Part shown: positions 22,020 through 28,380 of the stretch, piece by piece | Layout of the letters: each line of letters starts with the position of its first letter | Numbering within the stretch: position 1 is the stretch's first letter | Virus record (IMG/VR): IMGVR_UViG_3300021959_006017 | Coordinates: 124,001-188,000 of that record | Reading direction: 5' to 3' (one strand) | Length of the DNA: 64,000 bases | From: a virus | Notes under the pieces: generated by a model | The model's input: only the letters and a program-made list of their open reading frames with translations | Told to the model about the DNA's origin: nothing | The model's database searches: none | Translations under genes and position numbers: made by a program

Positions 22020-22633
22020 TGCCACTAATACCAATGGTAGTCGAGCAAGAATCTCGAGGAGAACGTTCATACGACATTTATAGTCGTTTGATGAAAGATC
22101 GTATTGTAATGCTTCAAGGAGTTGTTGAAGACTACAGTGCAAACCTTATTGTAGCACAGTTACTATACTTGAATAGTATTGCTGAAGATAAGCCTGTTAA
22201 AATGTTTATTAACTCTCCTGGTGGTAGTGTAACAGCAGGACTTGCTATCTACGACACTATGCAGTTTGTAAAATGTCCTGTTCATACTTATGTAATGGGT
22301 CAGGCAGCAAGTATGGGTAGTTTCTTAGCACAAGCAGGACAAGCAGGTAAGCGTTTTGTACTGCCAGAGTCACGTACAATGATTCATCGTGTAAGCTCAG
22401 GTACTCCTGGTACTAAAGGCAGTGTACATGTACAAGAACTAGAGTTTGAAGATGCTAAACGACACTTTGAAGAAAGCAAGCGTCTTAATGAACGCTTGAC
22501 TGAACTTTATGTTAAACACAATACAAAAGGCAAAACATACGAAGAACTGTTTGAAACTATGAAGTTTGACACGTTCTTATCAGCACAAGAAGCAGTAGAC
22601 AACGGATTTGCAGATAAAGTTGTTGAAAAATGA
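22019..22633 (+). CDS. clpP: ClpP-family serine protease
   Basis: A 204-residue protein aligned over nearly its whole length with bacterial ClpP ([50 protein letters not shown]). Ser98 and His123 occupy the usual catalytic positions and an Asp precedes TFLSAQEA. The handle region between His123 and that Asp is about 12 residues longer than in Escherichia coli ClpP. ClpP forms a tetradecamer fed by ClpA/ClpX-type unfoldases; none is seen here, so it would borrow a host partner or act in virion maturation. It overlaps the next gene by ATGA. Confidence 0.92.
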   Translation: MPLIPMVVEQESRGERSYDIYSRLMKDRIVMLQGVVEDYSANLIVAQLLYLNSIAEDKPVKMFINSPGGSVTAGLAIYDTMQFVKCPVHTYVMGQAASMGSFLAQAGQAGKRFVLPESRTMIHRVSSGTPGTKGSVHVQELEFEDAKRHFEESKRLNERLTELYVKHNTKGKTYEELFETMKFDTFLSAQEAVDNGFADKVVEK

Positions 22634-22971
22634 CGGATGGGACAGAATCTTCGGTCAGCGGCACAGTAGCAGCACTCAAGGGGATACCTCTGAAAGCAGA
22701 ACTAAAGACTCTGCTAGAACAAAACGTTCTAGTAGTTGACTTTACTAAGCTCAATGGTGACAAACGTGTTATGACGTGTACACTTAGAGAAGATATGAAG
22801 CCCCGTGCTACTAAAGATGATGCTATGAGTCAAAAGAAAGTTCGTGAAATATCAGATGCTGTAGTAAGTGTTTGGGACGTAAACGCAAAAGGCTGGCGCA
22901 GTTTTCGTTATGAACGTGTTAATACAGTAAACATCGTTGACGAATATGAGCAAGAATGGTATAACGTATGA
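22630..22971 (+). CDS. WYL_2/DUF2693-like small beta-barrel protein
   Basis: A 113-residue protein with the pattern [28 protein letters not shown] and a terminal [17 protein letters not shown]. This resembles the SH3-like WYL_2 (DUF2693) proteins common in phages, which are thought to bind nucleic acid or protein. It overlaps its neighbours by four bases on each side. Function unproven. Confidence 0.7.
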   Translation: MTDGTESSVSGTVAALKGIPLKAELKTLLEQNVLVVDFTKLNGDKRVMTCTLREDMKPRATKDDAMSQKKVREISDAVVSVWDVNAKGWRSFRYERVNTVNIVDEYEQEWYNV

Positions 22972-23660
22972 GTACTCTTTGGTTATATGGTGATAGTTTT
23001 ACAGAGCCGTCAGGATTAGATTATGATCACGATTTATGGTGGGAACAACTTGCAGATAAGTTAGGAGTGACTAAGGTAGTTAATCAGGCACGAAGTGGGT
23101 TGCCTAATAGTTTCATTGCACTAAAACTAGGAGAAGACCTGCCTAAAATAAAACCTGATGATCATGTGTTTTTACAACTTACAGATCAAGACAGAGTATG
23201 GTTGTTTGAAAAAGAACCTCGCTTGAGCAACTTTAGAAACTTGTCAGAAAAAGATAATCATCTTACCAAAGCACAACAAAAAGCATTGAAAGAATATACA
23301 GTTCATTTCTTTAATCCAACACAAAACCAGGTTATTAGAGAACTAACAAAGTTTTTTGCTTTAGGAGCAACACGAGCTAACACAAGAGTATTAGATGCAT
23401 TTGACTTTATGGCAGGTGTTGACGGTACACTTGTAGAAGTTAGTATCAACGAATATGTGGGTGATACTGTTGCAGAACGACAACGTAATATGGACAAAGA
23501 TTGGCGGTTAGGTGAAGGCGAAAAACGGCCTAACCATTTATCCCCAAACAATCATGCTATATTAGCAGATAAAGTTTACAACTGGTTTACTAAGTCGAAC
23601 TATATGCTAGACTTAACCACAGATTTTGAAAAAAAGTTCTTGACAATACCAGCTAAGTAG
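22968..23660 (+). CDS. SGNH/GDSL-like hydrolase
   Basis: A 230-residue protein beginning LWLYGDSFTEPSG, the block I GDS motif with catalytic Ser, then an oxyanion Asn (SGLPNSF) and the C-terminal NHLSPNNHAILA that can supply the His of the dyad. These folds act as esterases or acyl hydrolases. There is no signal peptide, so it acts in the cytoplasm or the virion. The substrate is unknown. Its final codons overlap a promoter for the next gene. Confidence 0.75.
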   Translation: MSTLWLYGDSFTEPSGLDYDHDLWWEQLADKLGVTKVVNQARSGLPNSFIALKLGEDLPKIKPDDHVFLQLTDQDRVWLFEKEPRLSNFRNLSEKDNHLTKAQQKALKEYTVHFFNPTQNQVIRELTKFFALGATRANTRVLDAFDFMAGVDGTLVEVSINEYVGDTVAERQRNMDKDWRLGEGEKRPNHLSPNNHAILADKVYNWFTKSNYMLDLTTDFEKKFLTIPAK

Positions 23661-23668
23661 TATATTAT
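23640..23668 (+). promoter_or_regulatory. Sigma70-like promoter
   Basis: TTGACA (23640-23645), 17-base spacer, TATTAT (23663-23668), 28 bases before the ATG at 23696. The -35 lies inside the 3' end of the hydrolase gene. Confidence 0.7.
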
Positions 23669-23695
23669 AGTAAAACAACAGGTAAGGAGTATGAA

Positions 23696-24148
23696 ATGAA
23701 GAATTTATTGTTAGCAGGAGTTGCCGCCTTAACTTTGGTCGCTGCACCTGCATACGCTAATAGCGTAGATGCGAGGATTACAGACAAGTATGAAACTGTC
23801 ACAAAACGTATTCCTCATACGGAACAGATTTGTCGTACTGTAGACGTACCTATCTACGGCAATGTAGGCGGCGGTGCTAGTGGCGCTGACGTACTAGGTG
23901 GTATGATCCTTGGCGGACTTATTGGTAAGGGTGCTACAGGTAAAGACAACGGCGCGGCGGCTGGCGCAGTTATTGGTGGTATGATTGCTGCTGATAAAGG
24001 CCAGAAGCAAGGTGTAGTTGGCTACCGTCAGGAAACACGTTGTGAGAATCAAACAACATACACAACTAAAACACAGGAAGTGTACAGTCATAGTGTTATT
24101 ACTTGGACTGAAAATGGTGAAACTTACAGCTTGCGTTTCCAAAGATGA
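23696..24148 (+). CDS. Secreted glycine-zipper protein
   Basis: A 150-residue exported protein; the signal peptide ends AYA (about residue 21). Two glycine-zipper helices follow (GADVLGGMILGGLIGKG and GAAAGAVIGGMIAADKG), like the 2TM glycine-zipper outer-envelope proteins of Proteobacteria. Two Cys flank them. It could insert in or associate with the outer membrane. It has a strong promoter of its own, so it may change the envelope early in infection. Function unknown. Confidence 0.7.
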   Translation: MKNLLLAGVAALTLVAAPAYANSVDARITDKYETVTKRIPHTEQICRTVDVPIYGNVGGGASGADVLGGMILGGLIGKGATGKDNGAAAGAVIGGMIAADKGQKQGVVGYRQETRCENQTTYTTKTQEVYSHSVITWTENGETYSLRFQR

Positions 24149-24348
24149 ACGATAAAAAATGGTCCTCAGGAACATACAGAATAGTATATAAAAACTATCC
24201 TACATATTCCTGGGGGCTAACCCCCCAACAATCAATATACGAAAACGATTCAATGATGGAAGCAATAGAACGTGCTATAGACGGAATGGATCGTTATCCA
24301 GATGCAGAAGCAATAATCAAAAAGGTTATGAATGGAACAGCCGAATGA
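24145..24348 (+). CDS. Small unknown protein
   Basis: A 67-residue protein overlapping the glycine-zipper gene by ATGA. It has an N-terminal strand region (TYRIVYKNYPTYSW) and a C-terminal helix. No family recognised. Confidence 0.55.
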   Translation: MNDKKWSSGTYRIVYKNYPTYSWGLTPQQSIYENDSMMEAIERAIDGMDRYPDAEAIIKKVMNGTAE

Positions 24349-24523
24349 ACTCGAACTGCTCATTTTAGAAGATTTAAAAGAATGGGTTGAAACAAACTTA
24401 TTAGAAGGAAAAAGTTGGGAAGAACATTTTGATGTTCTAAAACCTAAAGAATATAGCAAACGTTTAGACGAAGTCATGGAAGTATATTGGAAGGATCACA
24501 TCTTTCCTATTGGCAAGTACTAA
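24332..24523 (+). CDS. Small acidic helical protein
   Basis: A 63-residue acidic protein that overlaps the previous gene by 17 bases. It is mostly helical (LELLILEDLKEWVETNLL) with several Trp. No family recognised. It is the last coding gene before the first tRNA. Confidence 0.55.
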   Translation: MEQPNELELLILEDLKEWVETNLLEGKSWEEHFDVLKPKEYSKRLDEVMEVYWKDHIFPIGKY

Positions 24524-24598
24524 ATAGAGATTAAAGCACACTCTGCTCACTGTATAACAGAAGCAACAGATCTGATAAACTGGGAGTGTGTTTTATTA

Positions 24599-24687
24599 GG
24601 AGGATGGGCAGGACGGTAATGCAGCGGATTGCTAATCCGTACTACGTGAATAGCGTAGAGTGGGTTCGACTCCCACATCCTCCGCCA
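24599..24687 (+). tRNA. tRNA-Ser (anticodon GCT)
   Basis: Acceptor GGAGGAT pairs with ATCCTCC, then G and encoded CCA. The anticodon loop TTGCTAA gives GCT. A long variable arm (CTACG...CGTAG) marks a type II serine tRNA. Reads AGC/AGU. Confidence 0.93.
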
Positions 24688-24690
24688 CTT

Positions 24691-24764
24691 GCGGCATTGG
24701 TGTAGTGGTAACATGCGAGCCTTCCAAGCTCTTGTCACCGGTTCGAATCCGGTATGCCGCTCCA
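24691..24764 (+). tRNA. tRNA-Gly (anticodon TCC)
   Basis: Acceptor GCGGCAT pairs with ATGCCGC, then T and CCA. The anticodon loop CTTCCAA gives TCC, reading GGA/GGG. T arm CCGGTTCGAATCCGG is intact. Confidence 0.93.
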
Positions 24765-24776
24765 TAAGGAGAAGAT

Positions 24777-24971
24777 ATGTTTTTTGGAATAGCTCTTATC
24801 GCAGGATTGTTCGTCTACGATAATCAAGAGTTTTTTAATACAGTAGAACAAAACATTGAGGATGGTTTTACTTGGGAGTATGTTGGTAAACAAGATCCAG
24901 CAGGACAACCAGCTGTAACCGTCCTTGACGGCCAAAACAACGAAGTCATTTATTTCAAAATGACTAAGTAA
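24777..24971 (+). CDS. Small protein encoded between tRNA genes
   Basis: A 64-residue protein with a hydrophobic start (FFGIALIAGLFVYDNQ) and a beta-rich soluble tail. AAGGAGA lies 5-6 bases before the ATG, a strong ribosome site. It sits between tRNA-Gly and tRNA-Thr and so shares their transcript. No family recognised. Confidence 0.6.
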   Translation: MFFGIALIAGLFVYDNQEFFNTVEQNIEDGFTWEYVGKQDPAGQPAVTVLDGQNNEVIYFKMTK

Positions 24972-24976
24972 AATAC

Positions 24977-25052
24977 GCTGGTTTAGCTCAGTTGGTAGAG
25001 CAGGGGTTTTGTAAACCTCAGGTCGGGAGTTCGAGTCTCTCAACCAGCACCA
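24977..25052 (+). tRNA. tRNA-Thr (anticodon TGT)
   Basis: Acceptor GCTGGTT pairs with AACCAGC, then A and CCA. The anticodon loop TTTGTAA gives TGT, reading ACA. D and T arms are canonical. Confidence 0.94.
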
Positions 25053-25056
25053 TAAT

Positions 25057-25141
<85 letters not shown>

Positions 25142-25164
25142 ACATCGAGTACACACCACAAACC

Positions 25165-25192
25165 AAATAGGGCCATAAGGCCCTATTTTTTT
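25165..25192 (+). terminator. Intrinsic terminator of the first tRNA group
   Basis: AAATAGGGCC (25165-25174) pairs perfectly with GGCCCTATTT (25179-25188) around ATAA, followed by more T residues. It ends the transcript carrying Ser, Gly, Thr and Leu tRNAs. Confidence 0.88.
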
Positions 25193-25194
25193 GA

Positions 25195-25202
25195 CTAAAT
25201 AC
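25195..25202 (+). promoter_or_regulatory. Late-type promoter before the cold-shock gene
   Basis: CTAAATAC directly after the terminator. RNA would start near 25208, giving a leader of about 100 bases before the cold-shock gene; I see no other gene in that leader. Confidence 0.45.
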
Positions 25203-25309
25203 ATATGAGACAAGACAGTAATAAGAACAAGACGCAGTAGAAATAACAACCCTCCCGCCCTAATATTAGATACAAACTTCCTCAAATATAAACACTAACA
25301 AGGAAAAAC

Positions 25310-25510
25310 ATGAGTAATCAAGGAAAAGTAAAATGGTTCGATGCCACTAAAGGTTTTGGATTTATCGCTACCGAAGACAAAGATATCTTCGTACACATTT
25401 CAGCAGTAGAAGCCGCAGGCTTACGACAGTTGAATGAAGGCGATACTGTACGGTTTGAAACACAGGATGGTCCAAAAGGTCCTTCTGCTATAAACTTAAC
25501 AGTCAACTAG
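25310..25510 (+). CDS. Cold-shock-domain RNA/DNA-binding protein
   Basis: A 66-residue CspA-family protein. RNP-1 KGFGFI (about 14-19) and RNP-2 DIFVHIS (about 25-31) are intact, and length is normal. Such proteins bind single-stranded RNA and melt structure, acting as RNA chaperones or antiterminators. It sits directly upstream of the leader ORF and terminator of the second tRNA group, where an RNA-melting protein could matter. That link is inference from position only. Confidence 0.93.
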   Translation: MSNQGKVKWFDATKGFGFIATEDKDIFVHISAVEAAGLRQLNEGDTVRFETQDGPKGPSAINLTVN

Positions 25511-25539
25511 TAGAAATACAAATAATTGTTAAAAAGTGG

Positions 25540-25568
25540 TTGACAAACCGGAATAAATAAAGTATAGT
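25540..25568 (+). promoter_or_regulatory. Sigma70-like promoter of the second tRNA group
   Basis: TTGACA (25540-25545), 17-base spacer, TATAGT (25563-25568). RNA would start near 25575 and run through the leader ORF, the terminator and the Trp-Pro-Ser-Cys tRNAs. TGTTAAAA (25527-25534) and TTTTAACA (25592-25599) form an inverted repeat around it, the 3' arm touching the leader start codon. Confidence 0.75.
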
Positions 25569-25598
25569 ATATACATACTAAGAAATAAGGATTTTAAC

Positions 25599-25661
25599 AT
25601 GTTCAAGACTAACACAACAAATATTACTTGTTGGCCATCACGAAAGTGGGGTATGTCTTGA
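25599..25661 (+). CDS. Leader peptide with Cys-Trp-Pro-Ser codons (attenuator candidate)
   Basis: A 20-codon ORF (ATG 25599, TGA 25659-25661) with AAGG about 10 bases upstream. Codons 11-14 (25629-25640) are TGT TGG CCA TCA, that is Cys-Trp-Pro-Ser. These are exactly the four codons read by the four downstream tRNAs: tRNA-Cys(GCA), tRNA-Trp(CCA), tRNA-Pro(TGG) and tRNA-Ser(TGA). A further Trp codon is at position 17. The ORF is followed by an intrinsic terminator and no other gene before the tRNAs except a 15-codon ORF. The likely role is to sense charged tRNA by ribosome stalling rather than to make a functional peptide. Confidence 0.6.
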   Translation: MFKTNTTNITCWPSRKWGMS

Positions 25662-25699
25662 CGTGACTTTTTAAAAAGTTATTTTAGACAAAGCCCCCA
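25629..25699 (+). promoter_or_regulatory. Alternative RNA folds of a putative attenuator
   Basis: Three mutually exclusive pairings are visible. Fold 1:2 is a GAAA-capped hairpin of CAC/GTG with flanking pairs (25635-25651). Fold 2:3 pairs TGGGG (25647-25651) with CCCCA (25695-25699) and TGTCT (25654-25658) with AGACA (25686-25690), which uses up the terminator 5' arm. Fold 3:4 is the terminator. A ribosome stalled at the Cys-Trp-Pro-Ser codons would cover the 1 segment and favour 2:3. Confidence 0.45.
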
Positions 25700-25726
25700 A
25701 GCAGCAATGTAAGGGGGCTTTTTTTT
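25690..25726 (+). terminator. Intrinsic terminator between leader ORF and tRNA-Trp
   Basis: AAAGCCCCC (25690-25698) pairs perfectly with GGGGGCTTT (25713-25721), with a 14-base loop and a T run to 25726. It stands inside the unit, before the tRNAs, as in attenuators. Confidence 0.85.
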
Positions 25727-25741
25727 ATGGAGAAAGGAAAA

Positions 25742-25789
25742 ATGACTGATAGTGAATATTGGCGATGGATGAAATCGCAAGTTGAATAA
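25742..25789 (+). CDS. 15-codon ORF just before tRNA-Trp
   Basis: ATG 25742 with a strong GGAGAAAGG ribosome site; the peptide is MTDSEYWRWMKSQVE. It holds two Trp codons one residue apart and ends 7 bases before tRNA-Trp. It may be a true micropeptide or a second sensing ORF. Confidence 0.4.
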   Translation: MTDSEYWRWMKSQVE

Positions 25790-25796
25790 AGTTTTT

Positions 25797-25870
25797 GTCG
25801 GTGAAGTGTTATGGTAGCACGGCGGTCTCCAAAACCGCAAGCCGGGGTTCGACTCCCTGCACCGATGCCA
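25797..25870 (+). tRNA. tRNA-Trp (anticodon CCA)
   Basis: Acceptor GTCGGTG pairs with CACCGAT (one G-U), then G and CCA. The anticodon loop CTCCAAA gives CCA. Confidence 0.93.
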
Positions 25871-25948
25871 CGGAGTGTAGCTTAGTCTGGCTAAAGCGCC
25901 TGGTTTGGGACCAGGAGATCGTAGGTTCGAATCCTACCATTCCGACCA
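25871..25948 (+). tRNA. tRNA-Pro (anticodon TGG)
   Basis: Acceptor CGGAGTG pairs with CATTCCG, then A and CCA. The anticodon loop TTTGGGA gives TGG, reading CCA. Starts directly after tRNA-Trp. Confidence 0.94.
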
Positions 25949-25950
25949 AT

Positions 25951-26040
25951 GGAGAGTTGGCAGAGCGGTTTAATGCACTGGTCTTGAAAACCAGCGAAGG
26001 TGAAAGCCTTCCGAGAGTTCGAATCTCTCACTCTCCGCCA
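25951..26040 (+). tRNA. tRNA-Ser (anticodon TGA)
   Basis: Acceptor GGAGAGT pairs with ACTCTCC, then G and CCA. The anticodon loop CTTGAAA gives TGA, and the long variable arm (GAAGG...CCTTC) fits serine. Confidence 0.94.
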
Positions 26041-26044
26041 TTAT

Positions 26045-26119
26045 GTGAGCGTGGCAGAAAGGTTATGCAACGGATTGCAAATCCGTTTTATGCAAGTTCG
26101 AATCTTGTCGCTCACTCCA
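26045..26119 (+). tRNA. tRNA-Cys (anticodon GCA)
   Basis: Acceptor GTGAGCG pairs with CGCTCAC, then T and CCA. The anticodon loop TTGCAAA gives GCA. Last tRNA of the second group. Confidence 0.93.
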
Positions 26120-26126
26120 TTTTCGG

Positions 26127-26156
26127 TTGACATTTTCAAAATAGATGTTATATTAT
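26127..26156 (+). promoter_or_regulatory. Sigma70-like promoter
   Basis: TTGACA (26127-26132) with a -10 region TATATTAT (26149-26156), 26 bases before the phosphoesterase ATG. It starts just after tRNA-Cys. Confidence 0.65.
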
Positions 26157-26181
26157 ATGTATAGTAACAAACGAGGGCGTT

Positions 26182-26700
26182 ATGTCAGATATTTGGTTAA
26201 TCAGCGACACACACTTCAACCACAAAGGTATCCTTACATTTAACGATTATGCAGGTAAGCCGACTAGACAGTTTTCTAGTGTAGACGAAATGAACCAATG
26301 CATGTTAGATAACTGGAACGACACAGTTAAAGACGGTGATACAGTTATCCACTGTGGCGATGTTCTTTTTGGTGAAAACAAAGTTACTTGGTTAGAAAAC
26401 AACTTTATGAAGTTGCCAGGCAAGAAAAGACTTGTATTAGGCAACCACGATAATGTAAAGTTTTTAGCACCGTTCTTTAAGGACATCCAGTTATGGTTAG
26501 AACTGCCTGGTAGTGTTATTGCAACTCACACTCCGTTGCACCCTACTACACTTGCAGAAAAGCATAGATGGGGTGATGCACCGATACTGAACGTACACGG
26601 ACATATTCACAGTAATCCTTCACCAGAAGGACCTTACAAGTGTGTTTGTGTAGAGCAAATAGGGTTTAAGCCCATAAACATTGATGAAGTTAGGGGTTGA
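26182..26700 (+). CDS. Calcineurin-like metallophosphoesterase
   Basis: A 172-residue protein with the full metallophosphoesterase motif set in order: SDTHFNH (about 8-14), GD (HCGDVL, about 58), GNHDN (about 86-90), THTPLH and HGHIH (about 141-145). These bind two metals and hydrolyse phosphomonoesters or diesters. Substrate not evident. The GAGGGC ribosome site precedes the ATG. The stop codon lies in a terminator that also holds the next promoter -35. Confidence 0.88.
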   Translation: MSDIWLISDTHFNHKGILTFNDYAGKPTRQFSSVDEMNQCMLDNWNDTVKDGDTVIHCGDVLFGENKVTWLENNFMKLPGKKRLVLGNHDNVKFLAPFFKDIQLWLELPGSVIATHTPLHPTTLAEKHRWGDAPILNVHGHIHSNPSPEGPYKCVCVEQIGFKPINIDEVRG

Positions 26701-26717
26701 CAAATCCCTAACTTTTT
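26688..26717 (+). terminator. Intrinsic terminator overlapping the ligase promoter
   Basis: AGTTAGGG (26688-26695) pairs with CCCTAACT (26706-26713), then a T run to 26717. The loop contains the -35 box of the next promoter. Confidence 0.75.
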
Positions 26718-26725
26718 AGTATAAT
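26697..26725 (+). promoter_or_regulatory. Consensus sigma70-like promoter
   Basis: TTGACA (26697-26702), 17-base spacer, TATAAT (26720-26725): a perfect consensus. Its -35 is in the loop of the upstream terminator. Confidence 0.82.
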
Positions 26726-26758
26726 ATATACATAATGAGGCATTAGAAAGAGGCACAC

Positions 26759-28066
26759 ATGAGAACACAACCGGACGCAATCATTAGACAGTTAGAGATT
26801 CATCCTAGTCGTCTAAACAAAGAAGCAATCATCCAATCAGCATATGACGAAGGCTTGCCAGAGTTTTTTGAAGGTGTTGCTATGGCACTGGACGCACTTG
26901 TTACGTTTGGTGTTAAGCAAGTACCAGAGCGTTCAGATGTATTGAGTGGACAAGGGCTTGATTGGAAAGTGTTTGTTGAGCTTGCCGAAAAACTACAAAA
27001 CCGTGAACTAACAGGACATGCGGCACGTGATGCTATTGAACTAGCAATGAGTGTTGCTACTACTTGGCAGTGGAACGATTGGTATCGCCGTATCCTTATT
27101 AAAGATTTACGTTGCGGTGTAAGTGAAAAAACTGTAAACAAAGTAGTACCGGGTACTGTTCCTGTGTTCACTTGTAGTCTTGCACATGACAGTGCCAAGC
27201 ACGAAAAGAAGATGACTGGCAAGAAGCAGATTGAAATCAAACTTGATGGTGTTCGTGTTATCACAATCATCCAAGGTAACAAAGTAGAGATGTTTAGCCG
27301 CAACGGGAAACAGTTTCACAACTTTGGACACATCATTGAAGAACTAGAAGCAGTAATCAAAGATTACCCTGTACCATATCCGCTAGTACTAGACGGCGAA
27401 GTGATGAGTTCAGACTTCCAAGACCTTATGAAGCAGGTACATCGCAAAGATGGAAAGCAAAGCACTGACGCTGTACTACATTTGTTTGACACAATTCCAC
27501 TAGATTGTTTCAAAGCAGGTTCGTGGGATAAGCCACAGAGCTTCCGTAGTGCTATTACCAAGCATTGGGTAGAGGAGCATAAGAGCGTTTTAAAGCATGT
27601 ACAAGCGTTGGATTGGGAAACAGTAGACTTAGACACTGCTGAAGGACAAAAACGCTTTGTAGAGCTTAATAAAGCGGCTGTAGACGGTGGTTACGAAGGA
27701 GTTATGATTAAGGACGTTGATGCTCCTTATGAATGCAAACGAACTCATGCATGGCTTAAAGCAAAGCCGTTCATTGAGGTAACATTAGAGGTTAAAGATG
27801 TTGAAGAAGGAACAGGAAGAAACGAAGGACGCCTTGGCGCATTGGTATGCGTTGGAAACGACGATGGAAGAATGGTCCAAGTCAATTGCGGGAGCGGGTT
27901 TAGTGACAGCGATCGCGATAGTTTTTGGAATAGTCGTAGCGATCTTATTGGGCAACTTGTAGAGGTTAGAGCAGATGCTATTACACAAAATCAAGACGGT
28001 ACTTATTCGCTTCGTTTCCCAAGGTTCAAAACCTTCCGCGGATTCGAAGTTGGCGAAAAACTCTAA
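26759..28066 (+). CDS. ATP-dependent DNA ligase
   Basis: A 435-residue ligase. The adenylated Lys161 is in EIKLDGVRV (motif I, KxDG). Further motifs are FSRNGK (III), LDGEVM (IIIa), GGYEGVMIK (IV) and CKRTHAWLKAKPF (V). An N-terminal helical DNA-binding region of about 130 residues precedes the catalytic core, and an OB-fold follows, as in T4 gp30. It seals nicks in replicated and repaired phage DNA. A perfect-consensus promoter precedes it, fitting early expression. Confidence 0.95.
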   Translation: MRTQPDAIIRQLEIHPSRLNKEAIIQSAYDEGLPEFFEGVAMALDALVTFGVKQVPERSDVLSGQGLDWKVFVELAEKLQNRELTGHAARDAIELAMSVATTWQWNDWYRRILIKDLRCGVSEKTVNKVVPGTVPVFTCSLAHDSAKHEKKMTGKKQIEIKLDGVRVITIIQGNKVEMFSRNGKQFHNFGHIIEELEAVIKDYPVPYPLVLDGEVMSSDFQDLMKQVHRKDGKQSTDAVLHLFDTIPLDCFKAGSWDKPQSFRSAITKHWVEEHKSVLKHVQALDWETVDLDTAEGQKRFVELNKAAVDGGYEGVMIKDVDAPYECKRTHAWLKAKPFIEVTLEVKDVEEGTGRNEGRLGALVCVGNDDGRMVQVNCGSGFSDSDRDSFWNSRSDLIGQLVEVRADAITQNQDGTYSLRFPRFKTFRGFEVGEKL

Positions 28067-28089
28067 CATAGTACGTTGGGACTTAGAAC

Positions 28090-28329
28090 GTGAAGGCTAA
28101 GTATATTCTTCATGAGTTTACAATGGGCGATGTAGAAGATCCTGAGATCTATCTAGCAGAACCTGTGTACCAATGGCAGCAAACTAAAGAAGGTAAGTGG
28201 TGTATGGAAAATGCAGAAGATCCTACTTACCACATCAACCCAGATTATGCAGGAATGGGATACCGTATAACTATTACTGGGTTACTATCAGATAAGCATG
28301 CTACGTTTTGGGCACTCAAAAAGGCTTGA
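28090..28329 (+). CDS. Small unknown protein
   Basis: A 79-residue protein starting with GTG, 23 bases after the ligase stop. It is beta-rich with many aromatic residues (AEPVYQWQQTKEGKWCMENAE). No family recognised. Its last codons contain the -35 box of the next promoter. Confidence 0.5.
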   Translation: MKAKYILHEFTMGDVEDPEIYLAEPVYQWQQTKEGKWCMENAEDPTYHINPDYAGMGYRITITGLLSDKHATFWALKKA

Positions 28330-28354
28330 CTTTATTCATTAACGACTATATACT
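28326..28354 (+). promoter_or_regulatory. Sigma70-like promoter
   Basis: TTGACT (28326-28331), 17-base spacer, TATACT (28349-28354), 27 bases before the ATG at 28381. Confidence 0.65.
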
Positions 28355-28370
28355 AACAAAACATTGTTAG
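28353..28370 (+). promoter_or_regulatory. Inverted repeat at the ribosome-binding site
   Basis: CTAACAA (28353-28359) and TTGTTAG (28364-28370) around AACA. The 3' arm touches the Shine-Dalgarno AGGAG. RNA starting from the promoter would lack the 5' arm. Confidence 0.35.
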
Positions 28371-28380
28371 GAGAACATAC

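Noticed and set aside
24537-24590. Inverted repeat CACACTC/GAGTGTG before tRNA-Ser as a terminator or RNA gene
   Set aside because: Large loop of about 40 bases and a weak T run; no known RNA pattern. Nothing else is seen in 24524-24598.
25666-25679. ACTTTTTAAAAAGT palindrome as a terminator
   Set aside because: All A/T stem with no loop and no T run behind it; it is more likely the inner part of the putative antiterminator.
26800-27303. 167-codon minus-strand frame inside the DNA ligase gene
   Set aside because: Shadow of the ligase reading frame; the composition is not protein-like and no start signal is seen.
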